Assembly: GCA_035760965.1 (NCBI GenBank)
Contig: DASTRY010000014.1
Span: 101,330-165,329, forward strand
DNA length: 64,000 nucleotides
Reading direction: 5' to 3'
Source: JADGHX01 sp035760965
GTDB taxonomy: Bacteria > Pseudomonadota > Gammaproteobacteria > Steroidobacterales > Steroidobacteraceae
Both the position numbers and the translations under genes were made by a program. Positions 1 to 9,100 of this stretch are shown piece by piece (position 1 is the first letter of the stretch; each line of letters starts with the position of its first letter). Below the pieces are notes generated by a model, which made no database searches, was not told the DNA's origin, and worked only from the letters and a program-made list of their open reading frames with translations.

Positions 1-1
1 G

Positions 2-445
2 ATCGCCAACGGCTTGCCCGCGGTCATGATCTCTCACGTTTTGTTTCCGATGGTCGATAAGGATTCGGTGGCCAGTGTCTCGTCCCGCTGGATTCGCGAC
101 GTGCTCCGCGGGGACCTCGAATTCAAAGGCGTCGTGTTCAGCGATGACATGTCCATGGCGGGTGCCGCCGTGGCGGGGGACGTGGTCGTGCGCTCGCAGC
201 GCGCGCTCGCAGCGGGCTGCGACATGGTGCTCCTGTGCAATAGCCGCCCGAGCGTGCTCACCGTGCTCGAGCGCCTCGAATTCGAGCCGGAGCCGGCCTC
301 GCACGTGCGCCTCGTGCGCATGCGCGGTCGGGACGGTCTCGAGCGCGATGCCTTGATGGCGTCTGCGCAATGGCGCGAGTCGCGCGAGCATCTCGCGCGA
401 GCCGTCGCGACCCCCGACTTGAAGCTGGAAGCAGGCCGCGCATGA
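2..445 (+). CDS. nagZ: Beta-N-acetylhexosaminidase NagZ, C-terminal part (5' end outside window)
   Basis: About 147 C-terminal residues of NagZ, the cytoplasmic glycoside hydrolase family 3 enzyme that removes N-acetylglucosamine from 1,6-anhydro-muropeptides in cell-wall recycling. The reading frame is open from the first complete codon, so the start lies upstream. The loop SDDMSMAGA is visible; in this family the SDD loop carries the catalytic aspartate. It is followed by the AGCDMVLLCN stretch typical of the barrel end. The KHFPGHG signature would be upstream and cannot be seen. The stop overlaps the next start as ATGA, so the two genes are probably translationally coupled. The csiV and mfd genes lie a few kb downstream, as in Pseudomonas (from memory). 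Confidence 0.95.
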   Translation: MANGLPAVMISHVLFPMVDKDSVASVSSRWIRDVLRGDLEFKGVVFSDDMSMAGAAVAGDVVVRSQRALAAGCDMVLLCNSRPSVLTVLERLEFEPEPASHVRLVRMRGRDGLERDALMASAQWRESREHLARAVATPDLKLEAGRA

Positions 446-1374
446 ACGACTGGCCCAGCGAAACCTGGCGCAGCGTGATCGACTCGTCGCCCGATGGCGT
501 CGTGATCTGCGATGCCGGTGCGCCGGATTGCCCGGTGGTCTACGTGAACGCGTCGTTCGCGCAGATTTGCGGCTACGCGCCCGCGGCGCTCATCGGCGCG
601 AATCCGCGCATTCTGCAAGGCACGGATCGCCAGCAGGAGTCGCGTCAGCGCATGCGCGAATCCATCGAGCGTTGCGAACCGTGCCGCGTCCTCATTCGCA
701 ACTATCGTCCCGATGGCTCGCTGTTCTGGAACGAAGTGCAGTTGCAGCCGCTGCGCAATGCCGAGGGCAAGCTCACCCACTGGATCGGTTACGCGAAGGA
801 TGCGGGCGGCCGCATGAAGAGCGTCGATCGCGCGGCGCCGGGCTTGCCGGCGTGGCAGCGCGAGGATCGGCTGACGGGCTTGTACTCGCGGCCGTATTTC
901 GAGGAGCTGCTTCGCCGCGATTGGCAGCTCGCGCAGCGCGACTCACACCCGATCGGGCTCGTGCTCTTCGATATCGACGATCTGTCGTCGTACAACGAGA
1001 AGTTCGAGAAGACGGGCGGCGATGCGTGTATTCGCCGCGTGGCGCGCGTGATCAGCTCATCGTATCGGCGCGGCGGCGATCTCGTCGGGCACTGGGAGGG
1101 CGGCACGTTCGTCGTCGTCATTCAGGGCGAGGCGGCCGAGCGCGCGTCGGAGTACGCGCGCGTCGTCGCGCAGCGCGCCCGGGATCTGCTGATTCACCAT
1201 CCCCGTAATGGCACGGACCGCTACGTCACGGTGAGCGCCGGCGTCGCGAGTCTCGTGCCGCCGCGCGAGCTGCCGCTGGAGGCGCTGATCAACGCGTGCC
1301 GCACGGCCTTGCAGCGCTCGAAGCGGCAAGGAAAGAACACGATCTGCACGGCCGAAGCGGCGGACTTTCAGTAG
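442..1374 (+). CDS. PAS (LOV-like) plus degenerate GGDEF domain signalling protein
   Basis: A 310-residue protein. Residues about 10-122 form a PAS domain and residues about 140-305 a diguanylate-cyclase fold. The start was chosen because its ATG overlaps the nagZ stop (ATGA); an in-frame extension 24 codons longer lies inside nagZ. The PAS part reads NPRILQG at residues 54-60 where photoactive LOV domains have NCRFLQG, so the flavin-binding cysteine is a proline and blue-light photochemistry is unlikely. The signature loop that should read GGDEF is EGGTF (inside HWEGGTF, 217-223), which lacks the catalytic acids, although FDIDD upstream is kept. It is therefore probably not a c-di-GMP synthase and may be a sensor or effector. 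No signal peptide or membrane segment is visible. Confidence 0.85.
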   Translation: MNDWPSETWRSVIDSSPDGVVICDAGAPDCPVVYVNASFAQICGYAPAALIGANPRILQGTDRQQESRQRMRESIERCEPCRVLIRNYRPDGSLFWNEVQLQPLRNAEGKLTHWIGYAKDAGGRMKSVDRAAPGLPAWQREDRLTGLYSRPYFEELLRRDWQLAQRDSHPIGLVLFDIDDLSSYNEKFEKTGGDACIRRVARVISSSYRRGGDLVGHWEGGTFVVVIQGEAAERASEYARVVAQRARDLLIHHPRNGTDRYVTVSAGVASLVPPRELPLEALINACRTALQRSKRQGKNTICTAEAADFQ

Positions 1375-1421
1375 CCGTCGGTAGCACGGTCAGCCACGCG
1401 TTGTCGCGCGCGCTGAGCGCG

Positions 1422-2195
1422 TCACTTGAATAGCGGCAAGAGCAGCTCCACCAGCGCATCCGCCCCGTCCATGAGCCAGTGAGCAATGACGAAGGGCAGC
1501 AGCCTGCGGATGCGCAGGTACAGCAGTGTGACGAATACGCTGAACGGTATCGGCGCCAGCAAGCGGTAAAGCATGAAGTGCGAGTCGAACGTCAGAGGCT
1601 GCACGACATGCTGGAACGACCAGGCGAACGACACGAGCGCCACGGCGAGAGCGGTGCTTCCCGATAGAACCTGAAAGCGCGGCGCGAGATAGCCGTTGTA
1701 CGTCATCTGCTCCGTCAAACCCCAGACGAGTGGGAACACGAGCACTGCGTACAGTGCGGCGGGCAGTGGCAGCGGCTGATACAAGCTCGGGGCGTGGATC
1801 GTGCCGTACACGATGTAGCTGCTAGCCGAGATCCCCGCGAAGATGAACAGCAGGCTGATCGGAATGAGGCCAAGGCCGAGCAGGACATCGCCTCGCCACC
1901 GATCGCGGTCGAAACTCAGCAGATCGCGAAGACGTATTCGCTCTCTCCGGACCAGCATCCAGAGCAGCGCCAGGCAGCCCGCATCGATGAGCGTCGCATA
2001 GACGGGTAACCAGCGCGCTGCGGCCTTCCAGGGTTCCGGAGAGGATTGCAGCGCATAGACTCCCGCGATCAAACCCTGCGCCAGAACCGAACAGGCTGTG
2101 CGCGCGAACAACATGAGCGCAGGCCCGGACCAGGTCAGCAGGCCCGCAGCGCGTCGGTGCTCGATCTCTTGCTGTGAGTTGGGTACCGCCGCCAT
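1422..2195 (-). CDS. CPBP-family intramembrane metalloprotease-like protein
   Basis: A hydrophobic protein of about 257 residues with six to eight predicted membrane segments. Near the C terminus it carries the three CPBP (CAAX protease / bacteriocin-processing) motifs in order: a TEQMTYNGYLAPR segment in place of the usual EExxxR, a SFAWSFQH segment (histidine), and a FVIAHWLMD segment (HxxxD). The first motif has EQ rather than EE, so catalysis is uncertain. The ATG at 2195 is preferred because the longer frame opens only with a TTG at 2282 and adds a basic N-terminal extension with no family resemblance. Family members cleave prenylated proteins or confer bacteriocin self-immunity; the substrate here is unknown. 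It stands alone, convergent with the PAS gene. Confidence 0.75.
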   Translation of the reverse strand: MAAVPNSQQEIEHRRAAGLLTWSGPALMLFARTACSVLAQGLIAGVYALQSSPEPWKAAARWLPVYATLIDAGCLALLWMLVRRERIRLRDLLSFDRDRWRGDVLLGLGLIPISLLFIFAGISASSYIVYGTIHAPSLYQPLPLPAALYAVLVFPLVWGLTEQMTYNGYLAPRFQVLSGSTALAVALVSFAWSFQHVVQPLTFDSHFMLYRLLAPIPFSVFVTLLYLRIRRLLPFVIAHWLMDGADALVELLLPLFK

Positions 2196-2386
2196 CGTCG
2201 TCCGCGCGCCTGCGATTGCTGAAGGCCGCTCGTAGCCAGATGGTACGCTGCGACAGCGCTCGGCAGCGGCCGACAACTGCAACGCTTCGCGAAGAGCCTT
2301 CTAGCGCCACTTTCGCGAGGAGTCTTCTCGTCCTCACTCCTGGTGCATCGACTTTCCCAGGTGATGCGGCGTATGCCGCGACGCCG

Positions 2387-2938
2387 TCACCTCTCCTGCG
2401 ATTTTCCGGAGCTGCGCGCCATCGCCTTCTCGTACGCCGCCTGCAGCTCGCCGAAGACCGAGCGCTGCGGACGCGCGGCGCCGAGGTGCAGGTGGCGCAG
2501 CTCATCCATGAAGGCGTTCCATAGCGGAGCGCCGCCTTTTTCCAGCAGCTCCGCGCGCACCGACAAGGCCTTGCTCGGGCGAGTGTGCCGGCGGCCCCAC
2601 GCACCCATGTGCGCGAGCAGGGGCACGAGCTGGATGGCGGCTTCGGTAAGGCTGTAGATCCCTTTTTGCCGGTGAGCGGGATCGGCGCGTCTCGTGAGCA
2701 GGCCGCACGCGGTCAGGCGCTTCAACCGATCGGCGAGGATGTTGGACGCGATGCCTTCCTCGCTCCGGGCGAGCAGCTCGCCGAACGTGCGCCGGTTTCC
2801 GAACATGACGTCGCGGATCACGATGAGGCTCCAGCGATCGCCGAGCTGTTCGAGCGTCAGGTTGATCGGGCAGCCGGATCGTCGTGCCTGTGCCAAAGCC
2901 TTCCCTCGCAATTTCGGGTTGCAATATGCAAGTGGCAA
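2387..2938 (-). CDS. HxlR-family winged-helix transcriptional regulator
   Basis: A regulator of about 183 residues. The HxlR/MarR-like core is residues about 22-115 and includes CPINLTLEQLGDRWSLIVIRD and the IASNILADRLKRL recognition region; a tail of about 60 residues follows. A conserved cysteine sits at the start of the domain, where many HxlR proteins sense electrophiles or oxidants. No ATG is available at the N terminus; TTG 2938 is the furthest start, and another TTG is about ten codons in. It is divergent from a glutathione S-transferase gene, and two palindromic sites with the same core occupy the start region and spacer, so autoregulation plus control of the transferase is likely (inference). 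Confidence 0.87.
   Translation of the reverse strand: MPLAYCNPKLRGKALAQARRSGCPINLTLEQLGDRWSLIVIRDVMFGNRRTFGELLARSEEGIASNILADRLKRLTACGLLTRRADPAHRQKGIYSLTEAAIQLVPLLAHMGAWGRRHTRPSKALSVRAELLEKGGAPLWNAFMDELRHLHLGAARPQRSVFGELQAAYEKAMARSSGKSQER
2919..2931. promoter_or_regulatory. Candidate HxlR operator 1 (TTGCA-N3-TGCAA)
   Basis: Palindrome TTGCA-ATA-TGCAA overlapping the 5' coding end of the hxlR-type gene. Its right half extends to ATGCAAGTGG (2926-2935), the same ten bases as the right arm of operator 2. Centre-to-centre distance to operator 2 is 36 bp. Assignment to this regulator is by position and shared sequence only. Confidence 0.6.
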
Positions 2939-2950
2939 CTGTAGGCTTCA

Positions 2951-2971
2951 CCACTTGCATGATGCAAGTGG
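2951..2971. promoter_or_regulatory. Candidate HxlR operator 2 (perfect 10-bp inverted repeat)
   Basis: Arms CCACTTGCAT and ATGCAAGTGG around a single central G, containing the same TTGCA-N3-TGCAA core as operator 1. It sits between the divergent regulator and gst genes, 22 bp before the gst start, where binding would block the gst promoter or ribosome access. Confidence 0.65.
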
Positions 2972-2992
2972 TTTGACTCAGGAATCTCACGC

Positions 2993-3652
2993 ATGTCTCT
3001 CGCGCTCTATGGTCATCCGTTCTCCTCGTACACGCAGAAGGTGCTCATCGCGCTCTACGAGAACGCCATCTCGTTCGAGTTCCGGTGCATAGGGCCGGAG
3101 ACGCCCCAGCACTCCGCCGAGTGGCTGCGGCGCTGGCCGCTGCGCAAGTTCCCACTGTTGGTGGACGGCGAGCGCAACCTCGTCGAGGCCAGCATCATCA
3201 TCGAATACTTGCAACTCGCGCATGCGGGGCCGGTGCGCCTATTGCCGACGGATACGATGACGGCGCTGGATGTGCGGTTCCTCGACCGCTTCTTCGATCT
3301 GCACGTGATGAGCCCGGTTCAGCATGCAGTGGGTGCTGCGCTCACGGGCGATCCGGTGAAGCGACAGGAAGGATTGGCGTTTGCGGTGGAGAAGCTGCAA
3401 CTCGCCTACGGTTGGCTCGAAGGGCAGCTTGCCGGCAGAACTTGGGCAGCAGGGGAGGAGTTCACGCTCGCGGACTGCGCGGCGGCGCCGTCGTTGTTCT
3501 TCGCGGACTGGACGCATCAGATTCCCGAGACCTTTCCAGTGCTGCGCGCCTATCGCGCGCGTTTGCTTGCCCGACCGTCCTTCGCGCGGGCTGTCGACGA
3601 AGCGCGCTATTTCCGGCCCAACTTCCCGCTGGGAGCGCCAGACCGGGATTGA
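2993..3652 (+). CDS. gst: Glutathione S-transferase family protein
   Basis: A 219-residue cytosolic GST. The N-terminal thioredoxin-fold domain (about 1-80) contains the YGHPFSSYTQKV active-site region, the cis-proline segment KFPLLVDG and the glutathione-binding VEASIIIEYL. The helical C-terminal domain (about 95-210) contains the N-capping box FTLADCAAAP. The ATG follows an AGGAA ribosome binding site. It probably conjugates or reduces electrophiles with glutathione; the substrate cannot be told from sequence. Its divergence from an HxlR regulator with shared palindromic sites suggests it is induced by a reactive compound. Confidence 0.92.
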   Translation: MSLALYGHPFSSYTQKVLIALYENAISFEFRCIGPETPQHSAEWLRRWPLRKFPLLVDGERNLVEASIIIEYLQLAHAGPVRLLPTDTMTALDVRFLDRFFDLHVMSPVQHAVGAALTGDPVKRQEGLAFAVEKLQLAYGWLEGQLAGRTWAAGEEFTLADCAAAPSLFFADWTHQIPETFPVLRAYRARLLARPSFARAVDEARYFRPNFPLGAPDRD

Positions 3653-3785
3653 AAGCGCCGCGGGTACCCCAAGCGATCGGGCGGCGAAGCGAGACCGGGG
3701 ACCGGCAAGGTGAGCGCGGTTCGAGCGCTTGCATGATGCGATCCGTACAGCGTCCTCCGCTCGAGTGCCGTTCTGATCGGGTGCG

Positions 3786-4343
3786 CTACACGACCTGAAA
3801 AACGCGGATCAGCACGGCGTTTCGCGTCCCTTTGCGCGCACCGAGCGTGCCGATGTACATCCCACGATTCATCCAATCGTACTTGCCGACCGGCGCTTCG
3901 AACTGGGGGTGCGTGAACATGAAGAACGCCTCGCCATTTGCCGAAGGCGCAGCAGGCGGTCCGCCGGCGCTGACACCCTTGTTGACGATGCGGATCAGCA
4001 CGCCGTCATCGGTCTTCATGTAGTACGCCGCCTCGACCGATCCGGCGCCGTCGCTGCGAGAGAGGTTCCAGTCCCATCCGCCATTCAGCAGCTCCGCCCG
4101 AATCTTCGGCCCGCGCACGGTTCCACCCGTGATCGGAATGATTCGGCGTTGACCTTCGACGGTCTTGCCCATCTCTATCGCGGGTGAAAGCGTGGCATCG
4201 CATTCATAAACGAACTCGAATTGCGGCACGCGCGCGCCTTCGGGCAGAGTCGCGGGCGTGGCTTCGTCTGACGCCCGGCTGAGTGTGGGAAGTCCCGCAG
4301 CAAGGGCGAGCGAGGCTCCCAGGAACAAGCGGCGATCGGTCAT
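3786..4343 (-). CDS. DUF3237 (UPF0311) protein with Tat-like signal peptide
   Basis: A 185-residue protein. Residues 1-25 look like an export signal with a twin-arginine motif (DRRLFLG) followed by a hydrophobic Ala/Leu stretch and a probable cleavage site near SRA. The rest matches the DUF3237 beta-barrel pattern: EGQRRIIPITGGTVRGP, then NGGWDWNL, then YYMKTDDGVLIRIVNKG, then a GMYIGT segment. The family has no settled biochemical function; some members are annotated as decarboxylase-like or as a barrel lacking enzymatic evidence. Export to the periplasm in a folded state is inferred from the signal. It lies alone between gst and a small membrane-protein gene. Confidence 0.8.
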   Translation of the reverse strand: MTDRRLFLGASLALAAGLPTLSRASDEATPATLPEGARVPQFEFVYECDATLSPAIEMGKTVEGQRRIIPITGGTVRGPKIRAELLNGGWDWNLSRSDGAGSVEAAYYMKTDDGVLIRIVNKGVSAGGPPAAPSANGEAFFMFTHPQFEAPVGKYDWMNRGMYIGTLGARKGTRNAVLIRVFQVV

Positions 4344-4488
4344 CGTATTTCCCCCTTCGTCGAGGATTTCAGCTTACCCGTTTTCTGGATCGCGTTCGAA
4401 GCGCGCCAACCCGGCGATCCATAGGCATGTTGGTGCGAGACGTGAGCAAGATCACGGAGACAGGCTCGTTCGACGGTACAGTGCGCGT

Positions 4489-4680
4489 ATGCATGCGCTG
4501 TTTCGAGTACTCGGAGTACTGCTTGCCGGCTACATCGTGCTGGCTCTTCTGAGCGGCGCGGTTTACGCAAAGTCGGGGCCGTGGGGTCGCACGTTTACGC
4601 GTGCCGAGGAGCCGCTGCACTACTGGTCGGCTATCGCCTCGTACGCGCTGTTGTCGCTTGCCCTGATGTTCTGGTTTTGA
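4489..4680 (+). CDS. Small two-pass membrane protein, function unknown
   Basis: A 63-residue protein with two hydrophobic segments (about 5-26 and 44-62) joined by a short polar loop containing SGPWGRTFTRAEEPLHYWS. The ATG at 4489 is preferred over longer in-frame upstream starts because those would add about 77 residues of low-complexity sequence overlapping the divergent upstream gene region. I do not recognise the family. The loop composition and paired helices look like a genuine inner-membrane protein rather than a chance frame. Confidence 0.6.
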   Translation: MHALFRVLGVLLAGYIVLALLSGAVYAKSGPWGRTFTRAEEPLHYWSAIASYALLSLALMFWF

Positions 4681-4867
4681 GTTGCATCTGTCGGCTGCGA
4701 GACCCGCAGACGTGGATTCCGCTCACCGCGGCTTTTTGGCCTCGTTGGGTCTCTCCCACGCGATTGTTTTGGCCGCCGAGCCCAACCCCTCCACATTCCC
4801 GTACGTCGAGCGGCGGCGTACTCTCGCCCCGCGGCGCGAGTCACATCCGTTGTGAGCAGGAGGCGAC

Positions 4868-5230
4868 GTGGTCCGGTTGAACCATCTCACCATCCCGGTG
4901 AAACACCACGCGATATCACGTGACTGGTACGTCTCCAACCTGGGGCTCAGAGTCGAGTTCGAGATCGCCGAGCGCAAGACGGTCGCGTTGCAGGACGATG
5001 CCGGCTTCACGTTGTTTCTCGCCGAGAGCGACGAAATACGCTCTGCGCCGTGCACCCTGACATTCCAAGTGGATGACGTCGAGGCGACATACCGGGAGCT
5101 CTCCTCACGAGGCGTGGCCTTCGAGAAGGCGCCACAGAAACTCTTCTGGGGATACGGCGCCGAGCTTCGCGACCCGGACGGGTACCTTGTCTACTTGTGG
5201 GACGAGGAATCGATGCGCACAAAAGGCTGA
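4868..5230 (+). CDS. VOC superfamily (glyoxalase/bleomycin-resistance-like) protein
   Basis: A 120-residue single-domain protein with two beta-alpha-beta-beta-beta halves: LNHLTIPVKHHAISRDWYVSNLGL (split by residues) at the N terminus and LTFQVDDVEATYRELSSRG in the second half, ending with ELRDPDGYLVYLWD, the typical VOC closing strand with its metal-ligand glutamate region. The GTG start is supported by an AGGAGG ribosome binding site five to six bases upstream. Metal use and substrate cannot be told; candidates are a dioxygenase-like, lyase or antibiotic-binding protein. No operon partner. Confidence 0.85.
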   Translation: MVRLNHLTIPVKHHAISRDWYVSNLGLRVEFEIAERKTVALQDDAGFTLFLAESDEIRSAPCTLTFQVDDVEATYRELSSRGVAFEKAPQKLFWGYGAELRDPDGYLVYLWDEESMRTKG

Positions 5231-5398
5231 GAGCCCGAGACGGCCGGGTGTCGGGCGCCTTGGACATGCGCCCAGCTCGGAACCCGCGGAGATGCAGCGG
5301 AATCTGCGGCTGCAAGAGACCGAAGGCGCAGCGGGGATCGCCGCCTCGAATGACCGAAGATGCAGCGCGATTCGTGGCTCGAATAGGTCCAGGCGCGC

Positions 5399-6016
5399 TC
5401 AGCGACCCGCGGGCCGCGCACCCTGCGCGGGCGTGACCAGCGCGATGACCCCGAACGCCGGATGATCGTAGTAGTTGCGCTCGTAGAAGCGGATGCGCCG
5501 ACTCTCGCCCATCTGGAACGTCGTGCCCGGTCCCGCGCCCATGCCGGCCGGCGGATTCGCCGGCGCGTAAGAGAGCGCCATCCCGAGATGCAGATACATC
5601 CCGCGCTCGAGGAACACCGTACCGTTCAGCCCTTCGACATTGATGCCGAGCTTCTGCACGGTGAAGCCGGCGCGTGTGCCCCAATCGCTCGCCGTTTGCG
5701 ACCACGCGACGTGGGCGATCGGAACGTAGAGACCGCTGGTGCGCAGCTTGTTCTCGATGTCGTTCAACTGAAAGCGCGACGGCGGAAGCGCGCTGACGAA
5801 GCGGCCCACGTTGCGCGAGGTGTCGTTCGTCTCGCCCGCGTCCGAGGTGCGTGTCGTCTGGATGTTCCAGTTCTCCGCACCGCCCAGCGCCTGCGTGGCA
5901 CGGAACACGATGATCTCGATGTTGTAGACGTTCGCCGAGCCGGATTCCTGAGAAGCGGCGGGCAGGATCGTGATCAGGGCGACCAACGTCATGGCCGCGA
6001 GCGCGCGAAAGTTCAT
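5399..6016 (-). CDS. csiV: CsiV-family periplasmic protein
   Basis: About 205 residues with an N-terminal signal peptide (hydrophobic stretch ending near LPAASQ). Family features seen: YNIEIIVFRATQ at the start of the mature protein with a following EXW-type segment, a FVSALPPSRFQLNDIENKLR region, and the C-terminal HPAFGVIALVTP. CsiV was described as a peptidoglycan-binding protein that inhibits cell shape/division interactions, mainly in Shewanella and Pseudomonas relatives. The start at 6016 places the signal peptide directly at the N terminus; a frame 13 codons longer exists. It is encoded just downstream of mfd on the same strand, which is the usual neighbour in gammaproteobacteria. Confidence 0.8.
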   Translation of the reverse strand: MNFRALAAMTLVALITILPAASQESGSANVYNIEIIVFRATQALGGAENWNIQTTRTSDAGETNDTSRNVGRFVSALPPSRFQLNDIENKLRTSGLYVPIAHVAWSQTASDWGTRAGFTVQKLGINVEGLNGTVFLERGMYLHLGMALSYAPANPPAGMGAGPGTTFQMGESRRIRFYERNYYDHPAFGVIALVTPAQGARPAGR

Positions 6017-6153
6017 GGCGGGCATTCTACCAAGCGGGACGAGCCGCGCGCGCACGGCCCACCGGCACGAGCCTCACGCATTCAGCAAGCCAACGAGCCT
6101 CGCAGCGGCGAGGCGTTCACCGTCAGACGAGCAGTGCTCGCCAATACGCCGCG

Positions 6154-9100
6154 CTACGCCCGCTTGCCGGCCGCTGGTTTCTTCGCTGCAGGCGGCGGCG
6201 GAGCGCTCTTCGCGCTCTCTGAGGCCGATACTGCCGTGGGTGCCGGAGCTGCGCTCGGTGTCGCCAGCTCCAGACGCTTCATCAAATCGGCTGCGAACTC
6301 GAATCGCTGCTCGTCCTTCTCCATCGGCCGCGTGATGCGCAGCTTCAGCGGCCCTTCGAGCCGGTATTCGCGGGGTGCCTTCTGCAGCATGCGGATCACC
6401 GCGGCCGGATCGATGCGATTGCGCTCCTCGAATGTCACGGTGCCGCCCTGCGGGCCGAGGTCGAGGCGCCGGATGCCGAGGGCGCGGGCGGTGAGCTTCA
6501 GCCGGGCGATGCGCAGCAACGCCTGAGCCTGCGGCGGCGGCATGCTGAAGCGGTCGATGATCTCCGCGTTGAGCTCGTCGAGCTCGTTCGCGCTCTCGGC
6601 GGCGGCGATGCGCTTGTAAAGCGCAAGTCGCACGTGCACGTCGCCTATGTACGTCGCCGGCAGGAACGCCGGTACGCGCAGCTCGACTTCCGTCTCGGCG
6701 GCCAGCGGCTTGTCGAGCGCCGGCTCGCGGCCCTCCTTCAGCGCCTTCACGGCCTCTTCGAGCAGATCGAGGTAGAGCGCGAGACCGATTTCGGTCATCT
6801 GTCCGCTCTGCCGCTCGCCGAGCAGCTCGCCCGCGCCGCGAATCTCGAGGTCGTGCGTCGCCAGGACGAAGCCGGCGCCGAGCTCTTCCATCGACTCGAT
6901 CGCTTCGAGGCGCTTGGCGGCATCCGCGCTCAGCGCCTTGCGGGGCGGGGCGATCAGATACGCGTACGCACGGTGATGCGACCGACCGACGCGGCCCCGC
7001 AGCTGATGCAGCTGCGCAAGCCCCATGCGCTCGGCGCGATTGATCATGATGGTATTCGCGCTCGGCACGTCGATGCCGCTCTCGACGATGGTCGTGCACA
7101 CCAGCAGGTTGAAGCGGCGGTGATAGAAGTCGACCATCAGCTGCTCGAGATCGCGCTCGCGCATCTGCCCGTGGCCGATGCGCACGCTCGCTTCGGGCAC
7201 GAGCTCCTGCACCTCGTTCGCGACCTTCTCGATCGAGCGCACTTCGTTGTGGATGAAGTAGATCTGCCCGCCGCGACGCAGCTCGCGCAGCGCCGCTTCA
7301 CGCAGCGTGGGTCCGTGCCACTCCGTCACGAACGTCTTGATCGCGAGGCGCTCGGCCGGCGGCGTCGTGATCAGCGACAGGTCGCGCAGTCCGCCGAGCG
7401 CCATGTTCAACGTGCGCGGGATCGGCGTCGCCGTCAGCGTGAGCACGTGCACTTCGGCTCGCAACGCCTGCAGCCGCTCCTTGTCGCGCACGCCGAACCG
7501 GTGCTCCTCGTCGACGATGATGAGCCCGAGATCCTTGAATCGCACATGCGCGTGCAGCAGTCGATGCGTGGCGATCACGATATCCACCGTGCCGCGCTCG
7601 ATCCCCTCGATCGTCGCCGTCGTCTCCTTGCCGCTGCCGAAGCGGGATAGCGACTCGATGCGCACGGGCCAATCCGCGAAGCGATCGCGGAAGTTCGCCA
7701 GGTGCTGCTGTGCGAGCAGGGTGGTGGGCACGAGCACCGCCACTTGCTTGCCGGACTGCACGGCCACGAATGCCGCGCGCATCGCGACCTCGGTCTTGCC
7801 GAAGCCGACGTCGCCGCAGACGATGCGGTCCATCGGCCGATCGTTCTTCAGATCGGCGAGCACGTTGCGGATGGCTTCGGCCTGGTCCGCCGTCTCCTCG
7901 AACGGGAACGCGTTGGCGAACGCCTGATAATCGTGCTCCTGCACATTGAGGCTGATGCCCTTCTGCGCCTTGCGGCGCGCATAGAGATCGAGCAACTCGG
8001 CGGCGACATCACGGATCTGTTCGGCGGCGCGCTTGCGCGCCTTCGCCCACTGGTCCGTGCCGAGCTTGTGCAGCGGGGCGCTCTCGGGCGCCGCGCCCGT
8101 GTAGCGCGTGACGAGGTGCAGCGAGTGGACGGGAACGTAAACACGATCCCCGTCCATGTATTCGAGCACCAGGAACTCGCCGTTCTGCCCGGCAACTTCC
8201 ATCGGCTGGAGCCCGACGTAGCGGCCGACGCCATATTCCTCGTGGACGACGGGCGCTCCCGGCGTGAGATTCTGCAGGTCCCGCAGGATCGCTTCGGGAT
8301 CGACCGCCGCGCGCTTGCGCCGCCGTTCCTGACGCGCGCGAGCACCGAACAATTGCGCTTCGGAAATGACCGCGATCGGCGGATCGGTCAGCGTGAGACC
8401 TTGAACGTCCGGCGCGATGGTCAGCGCGAGCCGCGTGTCGCCGCTCGCGAACGCCTCCCAGCTCGCAACGCCTGCGGTCTCGAGGCCATCCGCGCGCAGC
8501 ATTTCGTGCAGCACTTCGCGACGCCCGGGCGAGTCCGCCGCGACGAGCACGCGCCCGCCGAACGTCTGCAGGAAGGAGGCGAGCGGCTCGAACGGCCGCT
8601 CGGCGCGCGGATCGACGCGCAGCTCGCGCGGCGCGCTCGTCGGGAAGTTGTGCGCATCGCCACCGGCGCCGCCGGTCTCGATGTCCGCTTTGAACGCGTC
8701 GAGCGTGATGAGCTGGAAGCGTCCGATGCGCTCCTCGAGCTCATCGGGCGAGAGGAACAGCTCGCCCGGGGTGAGCACGGGCCGCTCGATGTCGTGGCGC
8801 CGGTCCTCGTAGCGCGTCTCGATGTCGTGCCAATCCTTGACCAGCGCGCCCGCGAGCGCGGCATCGCGCACGATCACCGCGTCTTTCGGCAGATAGTCGA
8901 AGAGGGTGGCCGTCTCGTCGAAGAACAGCGGCAGATAGAACTCGATGCCCGGCGGCGCCAGCCCCTCGCTCACGCCGCGATAGATGCTCGCCTGGGTCGG
9001 ATCGCCCTCGAAGCGCGTGCGGAAGCGACGGCGGAAACCCTTCACCCCCTCGGCATCGAGGGTCACCTCGCGGGCGGGCAGGAGGCGCACGCTGTCGAGC

